From Halochromatium roseum (GTDB taxonomy: Bacteria; Pseudomonadota; Gammaproteobacteria; Chromatiales; Chromatiaceae), in NCBI RefSeq assembly GCF_016653315.1, contig NZ_NHSH01000072.1:1-64000 (forward strand): a stretch of DNA of 64,000 bases, given 5' to 3'. The notes under the pieces were generated by a model. The model made no database searches, was not told the origin of the DNA, and was given only the letters and a program-made list of their open reading frames with translations. Positions within the stretch are counted from its first letter, which is position 1, and each line of letters starts with the position of its first letter. Position numbers and translations under genes: made by a program. Below, one piece after another: positions 7,111-15,075 of the stretch.

Positions 7111-7260
7111 ATGGCAAAGGCAACAGGGACTCCGCAAAAAACACTCTACAACTGGTGGAAATCCTTCACCACCGAAACCAACCGCAGCATCACACCCAAG
7201 CAAGCCACACCAGAGGATAAATCCGCCTTCTTCGATTGGCTCGAAGCCGCAATGACCTGA
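7111..7260 (+). CDS. Small HTH-like protein (49 aa)
   Basis: A short frame from ATG at 7111: MAKATGTPQKTLYNWWKSF and then a tail ending FFDWLEAAMT. The start looks like a helix-turn-helix. It is one of the few rightward genes in element 2 and overlaps the next frame. The frame is open further upstream without a start codon. Support is modest: residue composition is protein-like and a terminator lies downstream of the pair. Confidence 0.35.
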   Translation: MAKATGTPQKTLYNWWKSFTTETNRSITPKQATPEDKSAFFDWLEAAMT

Positions 7261-7526
7261 CCGGCGCCGAGCGGAAAGCGTTTGCGGCTGAGGTGGGGAG
7301 GTTGATTCCACGGTTGTACGTCGATTCCAGCGGCGACGCAGATTCCACTATGGAACAGAAATGGCTGCTGGAACTGGCAGAGAAATCTGGAATGGGCAAG
7401 TCCGCGCGTGGGGCAGCCGAGAGCCCAAACCTGCGATCTGCCGGTTTGACTGTCGCGCCCGCGCGCGTGGAGCAGCCTCCTCAGCGGCCGCACAGACCAA
7501 GGGCGTTGCGAAGATCGAAACACTAG
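7236..7526 (+). CDS. Hypothetical protein (96 aa)
   Basis: Starts at TTG 7236 within the preceding small gene. The first ~55 residues (DLTGAERKAFAAEVGRLIP, then SSGDADSTMEQKWLLELAEK) look like a soluble helical protein. The C-terminal third is Arg/Pro-rich and may be out of frame. The stop is followed within 4 bp by a terminator-like hairpin, which supports rightward transcription. Family not recognised. Confidence 0.4.
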   Translation: MARSRNDLTGAERKAFAAEVGRLIPRLYVDSSGDADSTMEQKWLLELAEKSGMGKSARGAAESPNLRSAGLTVAPARVEQPPQRPHRPRALRRSKH

Positions 7527-7529
7527 AAT

Positions 7530-7562
7530 GAAAAAGCCCCGCAAAATAGCAGGGCTCTTTCT
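7530..7562 (+). terminator. Terminator hairpin after the rightward gene pair
   Basis: AGCCCCGC and GCAGGGCT pair (one mismatch) around AAAATA, flanked by A-run on the left and CTTTCT on the right, so it may work in both directions. Confidence 0.55.
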
Positions 7563-7864
7563 CCGCATTCCCCGATGTTTCAGGCCCCTACAGGGCGGGA
7601 TTGCTCCCCTCGGTGTCACCAGGCAGCACTTGGTAGCGGGCAAACGTCACCGTCTTGACGGCGGCTGCAGGATGAGCATGGATCGTGCGGCTTGGATTTG
7701 CCAGCGCTGTAAATTGGATGCTTCGCCGTCCCGGGCGGGTCTCCGGGTTTCCCGTGAGCGATGTTACGAGCGAATCGCAACCCTCGATTCGGGGTCCTAG
7801 CCAGGCTTGCGCGTTGGCGTCCGACGAAGCTCAGGTACAGCTTAGACAAGGGGGTCGTCGATGG

Positions 7865-8200
7865 CTACCCCTTTGGTGGTCTAGGCGGCTTCGACCATGC
7901 GCGTGCGCTGCCGTATGGCAAACCGCTGTAGGCCTTGAGCGCGTTCATCATCGGCTCGTGGGCCTCGCGCTTGCCCTTCAGTGCGTCCTGTCTTGGTGGG
8001 TTCGCGTAGAGCTTGGCGATCAGTTTCCGCATGCGGCGAAACTCCATCACAAGCCGATACTTGAACTCGACAACGCGCTCTGTGTTGCGGGTCAGTAGGA
8101 GGACGAATGCGGCCTGATCGTCGCTCAGCAGTGCGACTTCGGTTTGCTGCCCGGCCCCATGAGCCGAAACAACTCGGATTTCAAATCCGAGTTGACCCAT
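7865..8200 (-). CDS. Rha-family phage regulator, N-terminally short
   Basis: 111 residues from ATG at 8200 with AGGGG six bases upstream. LSDDQAAFVLLLTRNTERVVEFKYRLVMEFRRMR is the diagnostic core of the Rha (pRha) family of phage regulatory proteins. Full-length Rha proteins are about twice as long and begin with a DNA-binding half that is missing here. The C-terminus is Pro/Arg-rich. A 25-bp palindrome (8170-8194) overlaps the start of the gene. It may be a shortened but active protein or a remnant. Confidence 0.6.
   Translation of the reverse strand: MGQLGFEIRVVSAHGAGQQTEVALLSDDQAAFVLLLTRNTERVVEFKYRLVMEFRRMRKLIAKLYANPPRQDALKGKREAHEPMMNALKAYSGLPYGSARAWSKPPRPPKG
8170..8194. promoter_or_regulatory. 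25-bp palindrome over the rha-like start
   Basis: CAACTCGGATTT and its reverse complement flank a single central base, giving 12+1+12. It covers codons 3-11 of the Rha-like gene. Operator or mRNA hairpin. Confidence 0.6.
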
Positions 8201-8329
8201 CGAACCCCTGCAGGCTCCACCTCATCAACCAGCTTGCGGTATTGGTTCGCCCCGCTCGGATTGTTCACCGTCCCCTCAGCCGCACCCAGCTTGTGAGGGC
8301 GGCGACGGGGAAGGAGGGGGATACCGCAA

Positions 8330-8570
8330 GAACTGAAGCAAGGCGTTTCGGCGATGCCGGTGAGGTTATCGCTCACTTGATTGAGCAATGTGACAACGAT
8401 GTCACATTACTCCTATCCACCGACAGTAACCGTCGTCTCCACCTCGTCGAACTCAAACAATCCCCGCGCGAATTGTGGCCCATGCTGGCCGGGTTACTGG
8501 TCGAGCATGACTGGTCGGTGAAAGAGGTGAAAGCCGCCGTCGAGCGCCTTGATAACCGCCTGCTTGGCCC
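8330..8570 (+). pseudogene. ParB/DNA-methyltransferase-type gene, N-proximal fragment (inverted)
   Basis: The plus-strand reading contains LHLVELKQSPRELWPMLAGL followed by LVEHDWSVKEVKAAVERL. This resembles the segment of phage ParB-methyltransferase proteins that reads (A/L)ELHxAPRWLWPALV...GWSVxATxxAVE and lies just N-terminal to the HTH found on the opposite strand at 6715-7068. Re-inverting about 7069-8607 would join the two in order on the minus strand. There is no clear start codon for this fragment. Confidence 0.4.
8387..8408. promoter_or_regulatory. AATGTGACA inverted repeat
   Basis: AATGTGACA (8387-8395) and TGTCACATT (8400-8408) are perfect inverted repeats separated by ACGA. They lie inside the decayed plus-strand fragment and about 190 bp upstream of the Rha-like gene. 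Confidence 0.5.
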
Positions 8571-8592
8571 TGCCCAATATCAGTCTAGGCGA

Positions 8593-8613
8593 GCATGGTC
8601 GTGTTGACCATGC
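8593..8613. promoter_or_regulatory. GCATGGTC hairpin
   Basis: GCATGGTC (8593-8600) pairs with GACCATGC (8606-8613) across GTGTT. It sits just beyond the 3' end of the DUF3102-like gene, where it may stop transcription, though no T-run follows. Its core ATGGTCGTGTTGACCAT is 15/17 identical to ATGGTCATGTTCACCAT at 5968-5984. Confidence 0.45.
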
Positions 8614-8623
8614 CCCTCGCGGT

Positions 8624-9685
8624 CTAAGCGTCGACCAGCATCCCGACATCCTGCATCTCGATCGCACCGCGGGCGCCGTCGACCAGATCAGCCAGGCTGC
8701 GCAGTCGGTACTGCAGGCCAGGATGGTCACCAAGGGCGGGATGACGGCGAACGATCTCTGCCACGGCTTTCAAGTCGCGCTCGGTCCCGGCCAGCCAGGT
8801 CGAGTTTATGAACTGCTCGATGACCAGCTGCGGAGACGAGTGCTTGGCCGCGGTGCCGAGCGCCTCCGCGAGCTTCCTGGTCTGATCGTTCAACTGCGCA
8901 TCGCGCAAGTCCAGCCGGTGCGCCATTTCCTTACGTTCCTGCTCCCATTGCTGGCGCTCGCGTTCCAGTTCCTGCAGGCGAGATTCCATCTCGGGGTCGG
9001 CCCGGGTGACGACGCGAGGCGCAACGGCCAGGGCGCCTGTTTCTGCGGCCTCGAGCTTAGCTTGAGCTTCGGCGAGGGATTCCCGTAGTTGGGTCATTTC
9101 TGCAGCGTATTGCCCGACCTGACCGTCTTTCTCCGCAGCAGCCTGCTCCAGCCGCTTGAGCGCTTCGCGGTCCCGCTTGGCGTTGGCTCGGGTCTTTCTG
9201 GTCTTCTCGATCTCATCCTCCCGCGCTTTGCGAATTTCGGCCTCGACTTGCGCTTTGGTAAAGGTCTCGCCGGCTTCCATGCGCGCTTTGAGGTCTTGCT
9301 TAACCCCATCATGGGATGCAGAAGCGATTGCTTTGAGCACGGAGAAGCTGTTCAGAATATTACTCCCGGGAGTAACATTTTCGGCGAGATAGTGGCCGAA
9401 CTCGGCGTAGGTTTTGATCAGCTCGGTTGCCCGCGAATACCCGCTTGGTCTCTGGCTGTTCAGATACTCGATCCAACCTTTTTTGCCGTGCTCTGCTTTC
9501 CATTCGTCTCGCAACGAAGCTAGGTCTCTCCCGGCTTCCAGGCGCAGGATGATTGCTTGCTGAGCAGTCGCGCGAGAGGCATCGTCCTTGGCGAACGCAC
9601 TATGCACCTTGCGTTCAAAGGTAGGTGCCACAGCCAAGCCTTGTTGGTTCATCTCGGTCTCCATCGATGTTGGTGTTTCACTCAT
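8624..9685 (-). CDS. DUF3102-like coiled-coil protein
   Basis: 353 residues. The first ~110 residues (AIILRLEAGRDLASLRDEWK, HGKKGWIEYLNSQ, RATELIKTYAEF) resemble DUF3102, found in plasmid and phage replication/partition regions. Residues ~135-270 are a long charged coiled coil (Glu/Arg/Gln-rich, e.g. ESRLQELERERQQWEQERKE). The C-terminal domain (~275-353) is helical. Its start overlaps the stop of the upstream small gene by ATGA. A DNA-bound scaffold or partition role is possible. An uninterrupted palindrome TTACTCCC/GGGAGTAA lies inside the gene at 9360-9375. Confidence 0.65.
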   Translation of the reverse strand: MSETPTSMETEMNQQGLAVAPTFERKVHSAFAKDDASRATAQQAIILRLEAGRDLASLRDEWKAEHGKKGWIEYLNSQRPSGYSRATELIKTYAEFGHYLAENVTPGSNILNSFSVLKAIASASHDGVKQDLKARMEAGETFTKAQVEAEIRKAREDEIEKTRKTRANAKRDREALKRLEQAAAEKDGQVGQYAAEMTQLRESLAEAQAKLEAAETGALAVAPRVVTRADPEMESRLQELERERQQWEQERKEMAHRLDLRDAQLNDQTRKLAEALGTAAKHSSPQLVIEQFINSTWLAGTERDLKAVAEIVRRHPALGDHPGLQYRLRSLADLVDGARGAIEMQDVGMLVDA

Positions 9686-9849
9686 CGCACAACCCCCGCA
9701 GCTCGGCCAACAGCGTTGCGCAGCTGGGTAGAGCCACGTTCCACGGCCGCTAGACGCTCCCGCAGTTCGCCGATGGTGCGCTCCTGCTCAGCGCATCGGT
9801 CACTGAGCCGACGACGCGCAGCGGCGTTTTGATCTGGATGGGCGGTCAT
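9682..9849 (-). CDS. Small coiled-coil protein (55 aa)
   Basis: MTAHPDQNAAARRRLSDRCA followed by EQERTIGELRERLAAVERG, a short amphipathic coiled coil. The stop overlaps the next start by ATGA, so the pair are co-translated and may interact. An upstream start at 9882 adds 11 residues without better support. Confidence 0.55.
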   Translation of the reverse strand: MTAHPDQNAAARRRLSDRCAEQERTIGELRERLAAVERGSTQLRNAVGRAAGVVR

Positions 9850-9908
9850 TGCTGAGGCAGCAAAATGATACCGCCGTAGCATTTTCAGGTGGCTACCCCC
9901 CTTGGTGC

Positions 9909-10508
9909 TCAGCCCAGGGTTAGTCCGTACTCAGCGTCAATAGCGTTCATCTCGGCCAGTATTCGTTTCGCGGTGACCGGGTCGGCCTCGGTGATCCTCG
10001 CCAGCAGGATGCGATGAAAGCGGGTTACTCGACTCACCGAGAAATACCGCTCTTGACCATCGACCGCGAGTTTCAGAATCGCTGCTCGCGTCTTCAGCGC
10101 CTCACGCAAATCCGCGGGATCGTTGACCGTGATCGTATCGCCGTCGACCGCCGCGGCATGGTCGGTGAGGGCATCGCAATAGCGCAACATGTTGTTGATC
10201 TCGGCCATCAGTTCAATCGGCTGCGCAACGTCTGGCTTGGTAATGGCCTTGGCGTCGACGGCTTTGGCAACCGTCTTGACGCGGGTCTTGTCGGCGTAGG
10301 TCTTCAGTAGATCGCCGGTGGATCGCTCGAGGATGCCTTTCTCGATCAGCTTGTCGCGCTCTTCGCGCACATACCGGCGCCACATTGAATGGCTGATTGA
10401 GTGCGGTCGATCGAAGCGCTCCCATTCGCTGTCACCCCAGCTCAGCAGGTGGTCCTTGATGCGCTGGCGAAGGCGCGGAACGTCGATTTTTGCGGTTCTG
10501 CGAGGCAT
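9909..10508 (-). CDS. Hypothetical helical DNA-binding-like protein
   Basis: 199 residues from ATG at 10508. The first ~60 residues are basic and look like a DNA-binding helical region (RLRQRIKDHLLSWGDSEWER, SMWRRYVREERDKLIEKGIL). The rest is mixed helix. Size and layout recall phage small terminase subunits, but I see no specific motif and there is no large terminase nearby. It is separated from the tail-hub gene by a hairpin and a cluster of GGTTCAG repeats, so it probably has its own promoter. Confidence 0.6.
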   Translation of the reverse strand: MPRRTAKIDVPRLRQRIKDHLLSWGDSEWERFDRPHSISHSMWRRYVREERDKLIEKGILERSTGDLLKTYADKTRVKTVAKAVDAKAITKPDVAQPIELMAEINNMLRYCDALTDHAAAVDGDTITVNDPADLREALKTRAAILKLAVDGQERYFSVSRVTRFHRILLARITEADPVTAKRILAEMNAIDAEYGLTLG

Positions 10509-10509
10509 G

Positions 10510-10546
10510 GGTTCAGTGGTTCAGTTTCGGTTCAGATCGCTGAACC
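10510..10546. promoter_or_regulatory. GGTTCAG repeat cluster upstream of 9909-10508 gene
   Basis: GGTTCAG occurs at 10510-10516, 10518-10524 and 10529-10535, with an inverted copy CTGAACC at 10540-10546. The array ends within 2 bp of the start codon. Probable operator for this leftward transcript. Confidence 0.6.
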
Positions 10547-10589
10547 TGACGTTTTCGCCAGAACTGGCAATGGCTGAAGGGCAGGCGAC

Positions 10590-10618
10590 GCTATTACCGG
10601 CGATCCTGGTAATAGCGC
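10590..10618. terminator. Hairpin after the tail-hub gene
   Basis: CGCTATTACC (10590-10599) and GGTAATAGCG (10609-10618) form a perfect 10-bp stem with a 9-base loop, 9 bp beyond the hub stop codon. No T-run follows, so it may be a processing or rho-dependent site rather than an intrinsic terminator. Confidence 0.5.
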
Positions 10619-10626
10619 CAGCCGCA

Positions 10627-12009
10627 TCACGCCACATCGATCCCACGTTGACGCTCGACCCAATATGCACCCTGCACGTTCTTGCGCCGAACCCACTGAT
10701 CCGACCGGATGTAATGCAGCGTGCAGAGGAAGCGGTTGAACGGCTGGAAGTCATGCACGACTTGCGTGACATAGGCAGACCACCACAACGACTCGCTCTT
10801 TGCGCTGCGCTTGAGTCTGAAGTAGTCGCCGACGCGATAGGACGCATAGCCTTTGACAGTCAATGACCCTCGCTCGAAATTGTGGGTCTGCTCGCCCGCT
10901 TGGATCAGCCACTTCTGCCGTTCCTCGGCCCAGCCTTTGACGCCTTCCTGAGCCTCGTTCTGCTCGGCTTCCCGGTTGTTCATCACCGACAACTGACTCG
11001 GCAGCAGGTGCGTTTCCTCGATCTGAATCCGATCGCCGTATTTCGCGCGCGTCTCCGCGTTGACGACGCCCATACCGTTGGCGACCGACGACGCATAACC
11101 GATGGCCGCGCCCTGTGGTGGCACTACCCAGACATGGTTGACCATCTCCGCGTCGTCCCGGTGGGCATTGAGCGCGACGACATTTGACATCGGGATCTCG
11201 AAAAACCGCAGATCGGCATTCACATCGTCGTCAAAGTCCGGCAGCGGGTTGCCGTCCATGTCAAACCACGGTGCTGGCCTGAACACCAGTTCCGGGTTGT
11301 CTTCGCCTTCGCGGACGAAGAACTCGTTCCAGGGTCTGTCGGCGTAGCGGTCCAGCAGCGACCAGACCGGCCCCTCCTGGCTGAGCGCGGTCGCGGGGAT
11401 GATGGTGCCTCGCTTGACGAAGAATTTCTTTTGGAACTCGTAGCCGGCCGCCGTCATCATCGAATCGGTGGTGATCGTCGCCACTTCCCACAGGAAATCC
11501 CCTGCAGGATGGGCCTTACTGACAAGCTCGGTCCCGACCAAATACTCGTTGAGGAACGTGCTGGCGCCGTCCTTGGTTGGTATGCCCCGGTTTTGAAACG
11601 TGATCCAGGGGTGCAAACGCTCGACAAGGAACAAGCACCCCGCATCATGCGCGACGACCGTCACGAAACGCTGCGGCTTGCCTTGGCCGTCGATGGACTC
11701 GTTACGCCCGACCGAGCGCAGGAAGCCCCGGAACACGACATAGAAGTCTTCCAGGCTCGCGCTCCCTTCGCGCCAGCGTCGCATCGATATCGTGATGGGC
11801 TGAAACGGCTCCCATTGACCATAAGCTGAGTCGCCGTCCAGTGGCATATCGGGAAAGATCAGCTGCGCCTCGCCGGTGGGTGCATAGAGGTTCTTGCTGA
11901 TACGCACCGAACCGCGGTCACCGAGCAAGTGGGTTACGTCGCCGCCGTCGATCTCGACCTTGATCTCGGGTCGGTAGCTGTGGCGCGTTGCGATATTAGA
12001 CTGTGACAT
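10627..12009 (-). CDS. Phage tail hub / baseplate protein
   Basis: 460 residues from ATG at 12009 (MSQSNIATRHSYRPEIKVEI). The N-terminal pattern VEIDGGDVTHLLGDRGSVRISKNLYAP, then ...AQLIFPD..., is typical of tail hub proteins of the gpD/gp27 class that cap the tail tube and connect to the spike. It directly follows the tape-measure gene, with a 14-bp overlap, the standard order in tail operons. The open frame extends to 12387, but that region is out of register coding for the tape measure. No baseplate wedge or fibre gene follows. Confidence 0.65.
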   Translation of the reverse strand: MSQSNIATRHSYRPEIKVEIDGGDVTHLLGDRGSVRISKNLYAPTGEAQLIFPDMPLDGDSAYGQWEPFQPITISMRRWREGSASLEDFYVVFRGFLRSVGRNESIDGQGKPQRFVTVVAHDAGCLFLVERLHPWITFQNRGIPTKDGASTFLNEYLVGTELVSKAHPAGDFLWEVATITTDSMMTAAGYEFQKKFFVKRGTIIPATALSQEGPVWSLLDRYADRPWNEFFVREGEDNPELVFRPAPWFDMDGNPLPDFDDDVNADLRFFEIPMSNVVALNAHRDDAEMVNHVWVVPPQGAAIGYASSVANGMGVVNAETRAKYGDRIQIEETHLLPSQLSVMNNREAEQNEAQEGVKGWAEERQKWLIQAGEQTHNFERGSLTVKGYASYRVGDYFRLKRSAKSESLWWSAYVTQVVHDFQPFNRFLCTLHYIRSDQWVRRKNVQGAYWVERQRGIDVA

Positions 12010-14782
12010 CGTGATTCCAGGTCTTGCGGTCCCGCGTCGATCCCGCCACGAGCGGCTCGGACACAGTGAGGTTGTAGCGCTGCATGTTGACGCTGCCGTC
12101 AGCGGCTGCGGTGCTGATGTTGACGTTGACATCGGCCGCGGCCGATACGGCCTGTTGGCGTGCCTCAGCCCTCTCTTGCTGCTCTTTCTGCTGCTGCTGG
12201 ATCTCGCGGGGCAGGTCGGCCATGCCGGGCAGCATGGCGCCTGTGGATAGCCAGTTGCCGGCGTCGGCGCCGAACTGGCGCATGAACTCCTGCATCCTGT
12301 AGGGAGGGCGGATAAAGTATTCGGTGGTCGTCTTGCCACCACCGACGATCGGGCGCTTGCCGCCGCGCGGTTTCTGGTTGTCGACAATGTCGAGCATGTT
12401 AGGGTCGTCCGGGTCCGTACCCATCACGGTATAGACGTGATCGGAGCCGCGTAGGCCAGCGCCCCAGTCTGCTGTCACCCCGATATCCCCTGCCTGCTGC
12501 TCGCCGATCGGTACCTTATCCCAGCCTTTTCCGAGCAGTTGGTCCACTAAATTCTGAGCACCAAGCTCTGTCTTCACATCAAACCCATTGCGCTGCAGCA
12601 GCGAGCTGGTGTGTGCTGCGCAACCGTTGCTGAGCGTGCCACCACGCAGCCGGCGAGTGTCTTGCTCAACGGCTGGCATGTTCCTCGTGATTCTCTCAAT
12701 CACCGATTGCGTGCTGGCGCTCGACTGAGGCTCTGGCGTCGGGATTGGGTTGGTGCTGGCGCTCGGCTGGCCTAAAGCGCCGGGATTGATCGCATAAGGC
12801 GTCGGGTTGACGCTGCCCTCTGCTGGCGGGATGAGAAAATCCAATGCCGCACCACCTGCCCGCACTGCCCCGTCACCGAGCGCTGGCGCTGCGTCGCGTA
12901 CTGATTGCACTCCGTCCCACATCAGCCCCGCCGGCCCCGTACCAAAGACGCCCATCATTTTGCCGGTCATCTTCCAGGCGAAATTGGCCGCCTTCCCTAA
13001 CATCTCCAGCTCGGTCGCCGCGTCCTCGACGGCTGTTGCAAACCCCTCGACACCCTCCAGGGCCTCGAGCAGCAAGCCTTTCACCGCATGGATGGTCGGT
13101 TGCGCCCGGGCCGCAATGTCCGCCGACTCGTTGGCGATCCCCGCGGTCAGCGATCGGGAGGTGTCGGCTGGTGTCGGCTCGCCGATGCGCTCGCGCCAGC
13201 TGTACTCGCCGCCGGCCGCTTCTTGCTTGCGTTTCTCTTCGAGCATTTTCACGGCGTGCAGGAAGTCGGTCATCGAACCGAGCCCCATATCCTTGAAGCC
13301 TGCCGCCATTGAGCGCAGCGGGTCGTCAGACAGCCCCGTCGGCAGGGCGCCCTGCAGGTAGTCCATCATCATCTCGATTTTGGTCTTGTCGCCGCCCTCG
13401 CCAAAAACCTCGTTTGGTGTCGCGGTCCATGGCTGCTCCATGAACAGTTTCATTTTTGCGTAGTCAAAACCGAGCATCGGCCCGAAGGCCATCGTCGCGG
13501 AAACCTCATCCATCGCGTTCTTGCCGGTTCCCAAACTGGACAACGACGACGTAATCTTGGATGCCGCACCGACCGACATCGCACCGTTGGGACCGTAGAG
13601 CGCGCGCAGCAAAGCCGCTTGGTTCTCCGCTTCAGACAGCGTTGCCTCGCGCCCAAGGTTCTGCTCGATGTTGGCTAGATACTCGACCATCTGCTCGGTC
13701 AGCTGCAGCGCCTGCGCGTTCATGCCAGACCCTTCGATGGTCTGCGCCATGAGATCCTTGAAAGCGTCTCGCTCGCCTTCGTCATCGCCGATGCCAGCTC
13801 GCTCAGCGCGACCGAGCAGACCGACACCCTGTCCAGGCTGCAGACCCATGGCACGCGCCCACTGCCCTGCTGAGGCTGCGCCAGTGAGTGCTGATTCGGT
13901 GTCGTCGCTGTTGGCGGTGCGCATGAACTGCTCGCCGAGCGCCGCGGCATCCGATTGCGCCATCTGCAGCGCTTCGCCCAGATCGCGTGTGCGGTCCATC
14001 AGTCCGCCGAAACCGTCTTTGGCACCGAGCGCTTTGTACTGCGCGTCGACGCTGTTGATCGTGCGCAAATGCTCCCCGTAGCCTTTGGTGAGAACGGCAC
14101 CAGCTGCAGCAACGCCTCCCACCACGGCACCAATGCCTGTCGCTGCGAGCGCGGTTCCGCCTGCCATCGCTGCCGCACCACGCGCGCCTAAGCCGAGTCC
14201 GAGCGCACCGCCCATGCCGGCCTGACCGACGACATGGCGACCGAGTGCCTGACCGCCATAAGCGAGTCCCTGTAGCGCACCGCTGCGGTGCCCTGGACCC
14301 GGCTGTGGCGGCTGAGCGCCTGCCTGATAACCCGGCCCCATAAACCGCTGCCAGTTCATGTCGGCGATGCGCGGATCGCGGTACATGCGTCGAAACTGCT
14401 CCGGGGTCCACTGATCCGGATGCTCGGTGCTCAGCCCATGCTCGCCGGCACGCTTGATGATCGATCGGCCGAAGCTCGAGTTGCGCCGCATCCATTCGAT
14501 GCGGTCTTTGATGTTGTCGAGGTGCTTCTCGACCTCGGCAAACTGACCGGTTGGAAACCGGATGTCAGCGAAGGCACGCCCGGCTTGCCCTGTCTCCTTG
14601 AGCGCGCGGTTGATCTTGTCGATCGCCGAGTTGAAGTCGTGCGCTTCCTGCGGATTGAACGCGCCCGTAACTGATGCGCCCTTGAGCGTCTGCGCCAACT
14701 TGTCGGCGGTCTGCTTGGCCGCGTTCTCGAGCTGCGTAAAGTCGGCCTCGCCTTTGATGCCGATGCGGATGTTTTCTGCCAT
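11996..14782 (-). CDS. Tape-measure protein with embedded cysteine peptidase domain
   Basis: 928 residues; sets tail length and enters the cell during infection in phages. Residues 1-120 are helical (GEADFTQLENAAKQTADKLA). About 185-230 is very Gly/Ala-rich and hydrophobic (GLGARGAAAMAGGTALAATG), a membrane-insertion stretch typical of the family. Residues ~700-850 hold a separate domain with NGCAAHTSSLL (Cys721), GDIGV (Asp766) and GSDHVYTVMG (His782), matching the Cys...His arrangement of NlpC/P60 or CHAP muralytic peptidases. A proline/serine linker (~675-695) precedes it. At 928 residues the tail would be roughly 140 nm by the usual 1.5 angstrom per residue rule, less the peptidase part. 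Confidence 0.8.
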   Translation of the reverse strand: MAENIRIGIKGEADFTQLENAAKQTADKLAQTLKGASVTGAFNPQEAHDFNSAIDKINRALKETGQAGRAFADIRFPTGQFAEVEKHLDNIKDRIEWMRRNSSFGRSIIKRAGEHGLSTEHPDQWTPEQFRRMYRDPRIADMNWQRFMGPGYQAGAQPPQPGPGHRSGALQGLAYGGQALGRHVVGQAGMGGALGLGLGARGAAAMAGGTALAATGIGAVVGGVAAAGAVLTKGYGEHLRTINSVDAQYKALGAKDGFGGLMDRTRDLGEALQMAQSDAAALGEQFMRTANSDDTESALTGAASAGQWARAMGLQPGQGVGLLGRAERAGIGDDEGERDAFKDLMAQTIEGSGMNAQALQLTEQMVEYLANIEQNLGREATLSEAENQAALLRALYGPNGAMSVGAASKITSSLSSLGTGKNAMDEVSATMAFGPMLGFDYAKMKLFMEQPWTATPNEVFGEGGDKTKIEMMMDYLQGALPTGLSDDPLRSMAAGFKDMGLGSMTDFLHAVKMLEEKRKQEAAGGEYSWRERIGEPTPADTSRSLTAGIANESADIAARAQPTIHAVKGLLLEALEGVEGFATAVEDAATELEMLGKAANFAWKMTGKMMGVFGTGPAGLMWDGVQSVRDAAPALGDGAVRAGGAALDFLIPPAEGSVNPTPYAINPGALGQPSASTNPIPTPEPQSSASTQSVIERITRNMPAVEQDTRRLRGGTLSNGCAAHTSSLLQRNGFDVKTELGAQNLVDQLLGKGWDKVPIGEQQAGDIGVTADWGAGLRGSDHVYTVMGTDPDDPNMLDIVDNQKPRGGKRPIVGGGKTTTEYFIRPPYRMQEFMRQFGADAGNWLSTGAMLPGMADLPREIQQQQKEQQERAEARQQAVSAAADVNVNISTAAADGSVNMQRYNLTVSEPLVAGSTRDRKTWNHDVTV

Positions 14783-14877
14783 GTCTTATGTCCTCGGTGA
14801 ATTAGTGCCGGCTTGCTGCAGCGTCGGCCGGCGGCGACGTGGACGGATTTAACCTCCGGTGCAGCTCCGGTGGGCAA

Positions 14878-15072
14878 TCACGATCCCGGTTGCTTCGGCC
14901 GCTGCTCCTGCAGCTGGAGCGCTCGATCGGCCAGCCAGGCAGCAGCGGTTGCGTCACCAAGCCGGGCCGCGCGATCGATCTGCTCGAGCCATTGGTGCCC
15001 GTGGCAGCGGGCCAGGCGCCGAATCTCTTTATCGAGACTCGGAGGCCGGCCTGTTTTTGCTGGCGCGGGCAT
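14878..15072 (-). CDS. Small hypothetical protein (64 aa)
   Basis: MPAPAKTGRPPSLDKEIRRLARCHGHQWLEQ, then DRAARLGDATAAAWLADRA: a basic start followed by two helices. It lies 3 bp after the coiled-coil gene and 95 bp before the tape measure, the position of tail assembly chaperones in many phages. I see no chaperone signature or frameshift site. The longer overlapping frame 14802-15089 is less protein-like. Confidence 0.5.
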   Translation of the reverse strand: MPAPAKTGRPPSLDKEIRRLARCHGHQWLEQIDRAARLGDATAAAWLADRALQLQEQRPKQPGS

Positions 15073-15075
15073 TGA

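Noticed and set aside
8125-8388. Minus-strand frame with GAAEGTVNNPSGANQYRKLV
   Set aside because: The phrase resembles phage replication or ParB-type proteins, but the frame starts at TTG inside a palindrome and runs out of frame into the Rha-like gene. Probably a remnant; too weak to list as a gene.
12010-12387. 126-residue N-terminal extension of the tail-hub frame
   Set aside because: Ser/Arg/Pro-rich out-of-frame shadow of the tape-measure gene; a good ATG exists at 12009.
13803-14495. 230-codon minus-strand frame inside the tape-measure gene
   Set aside because: Arg/Cys-rich shadow of the tape-measure coding frame.
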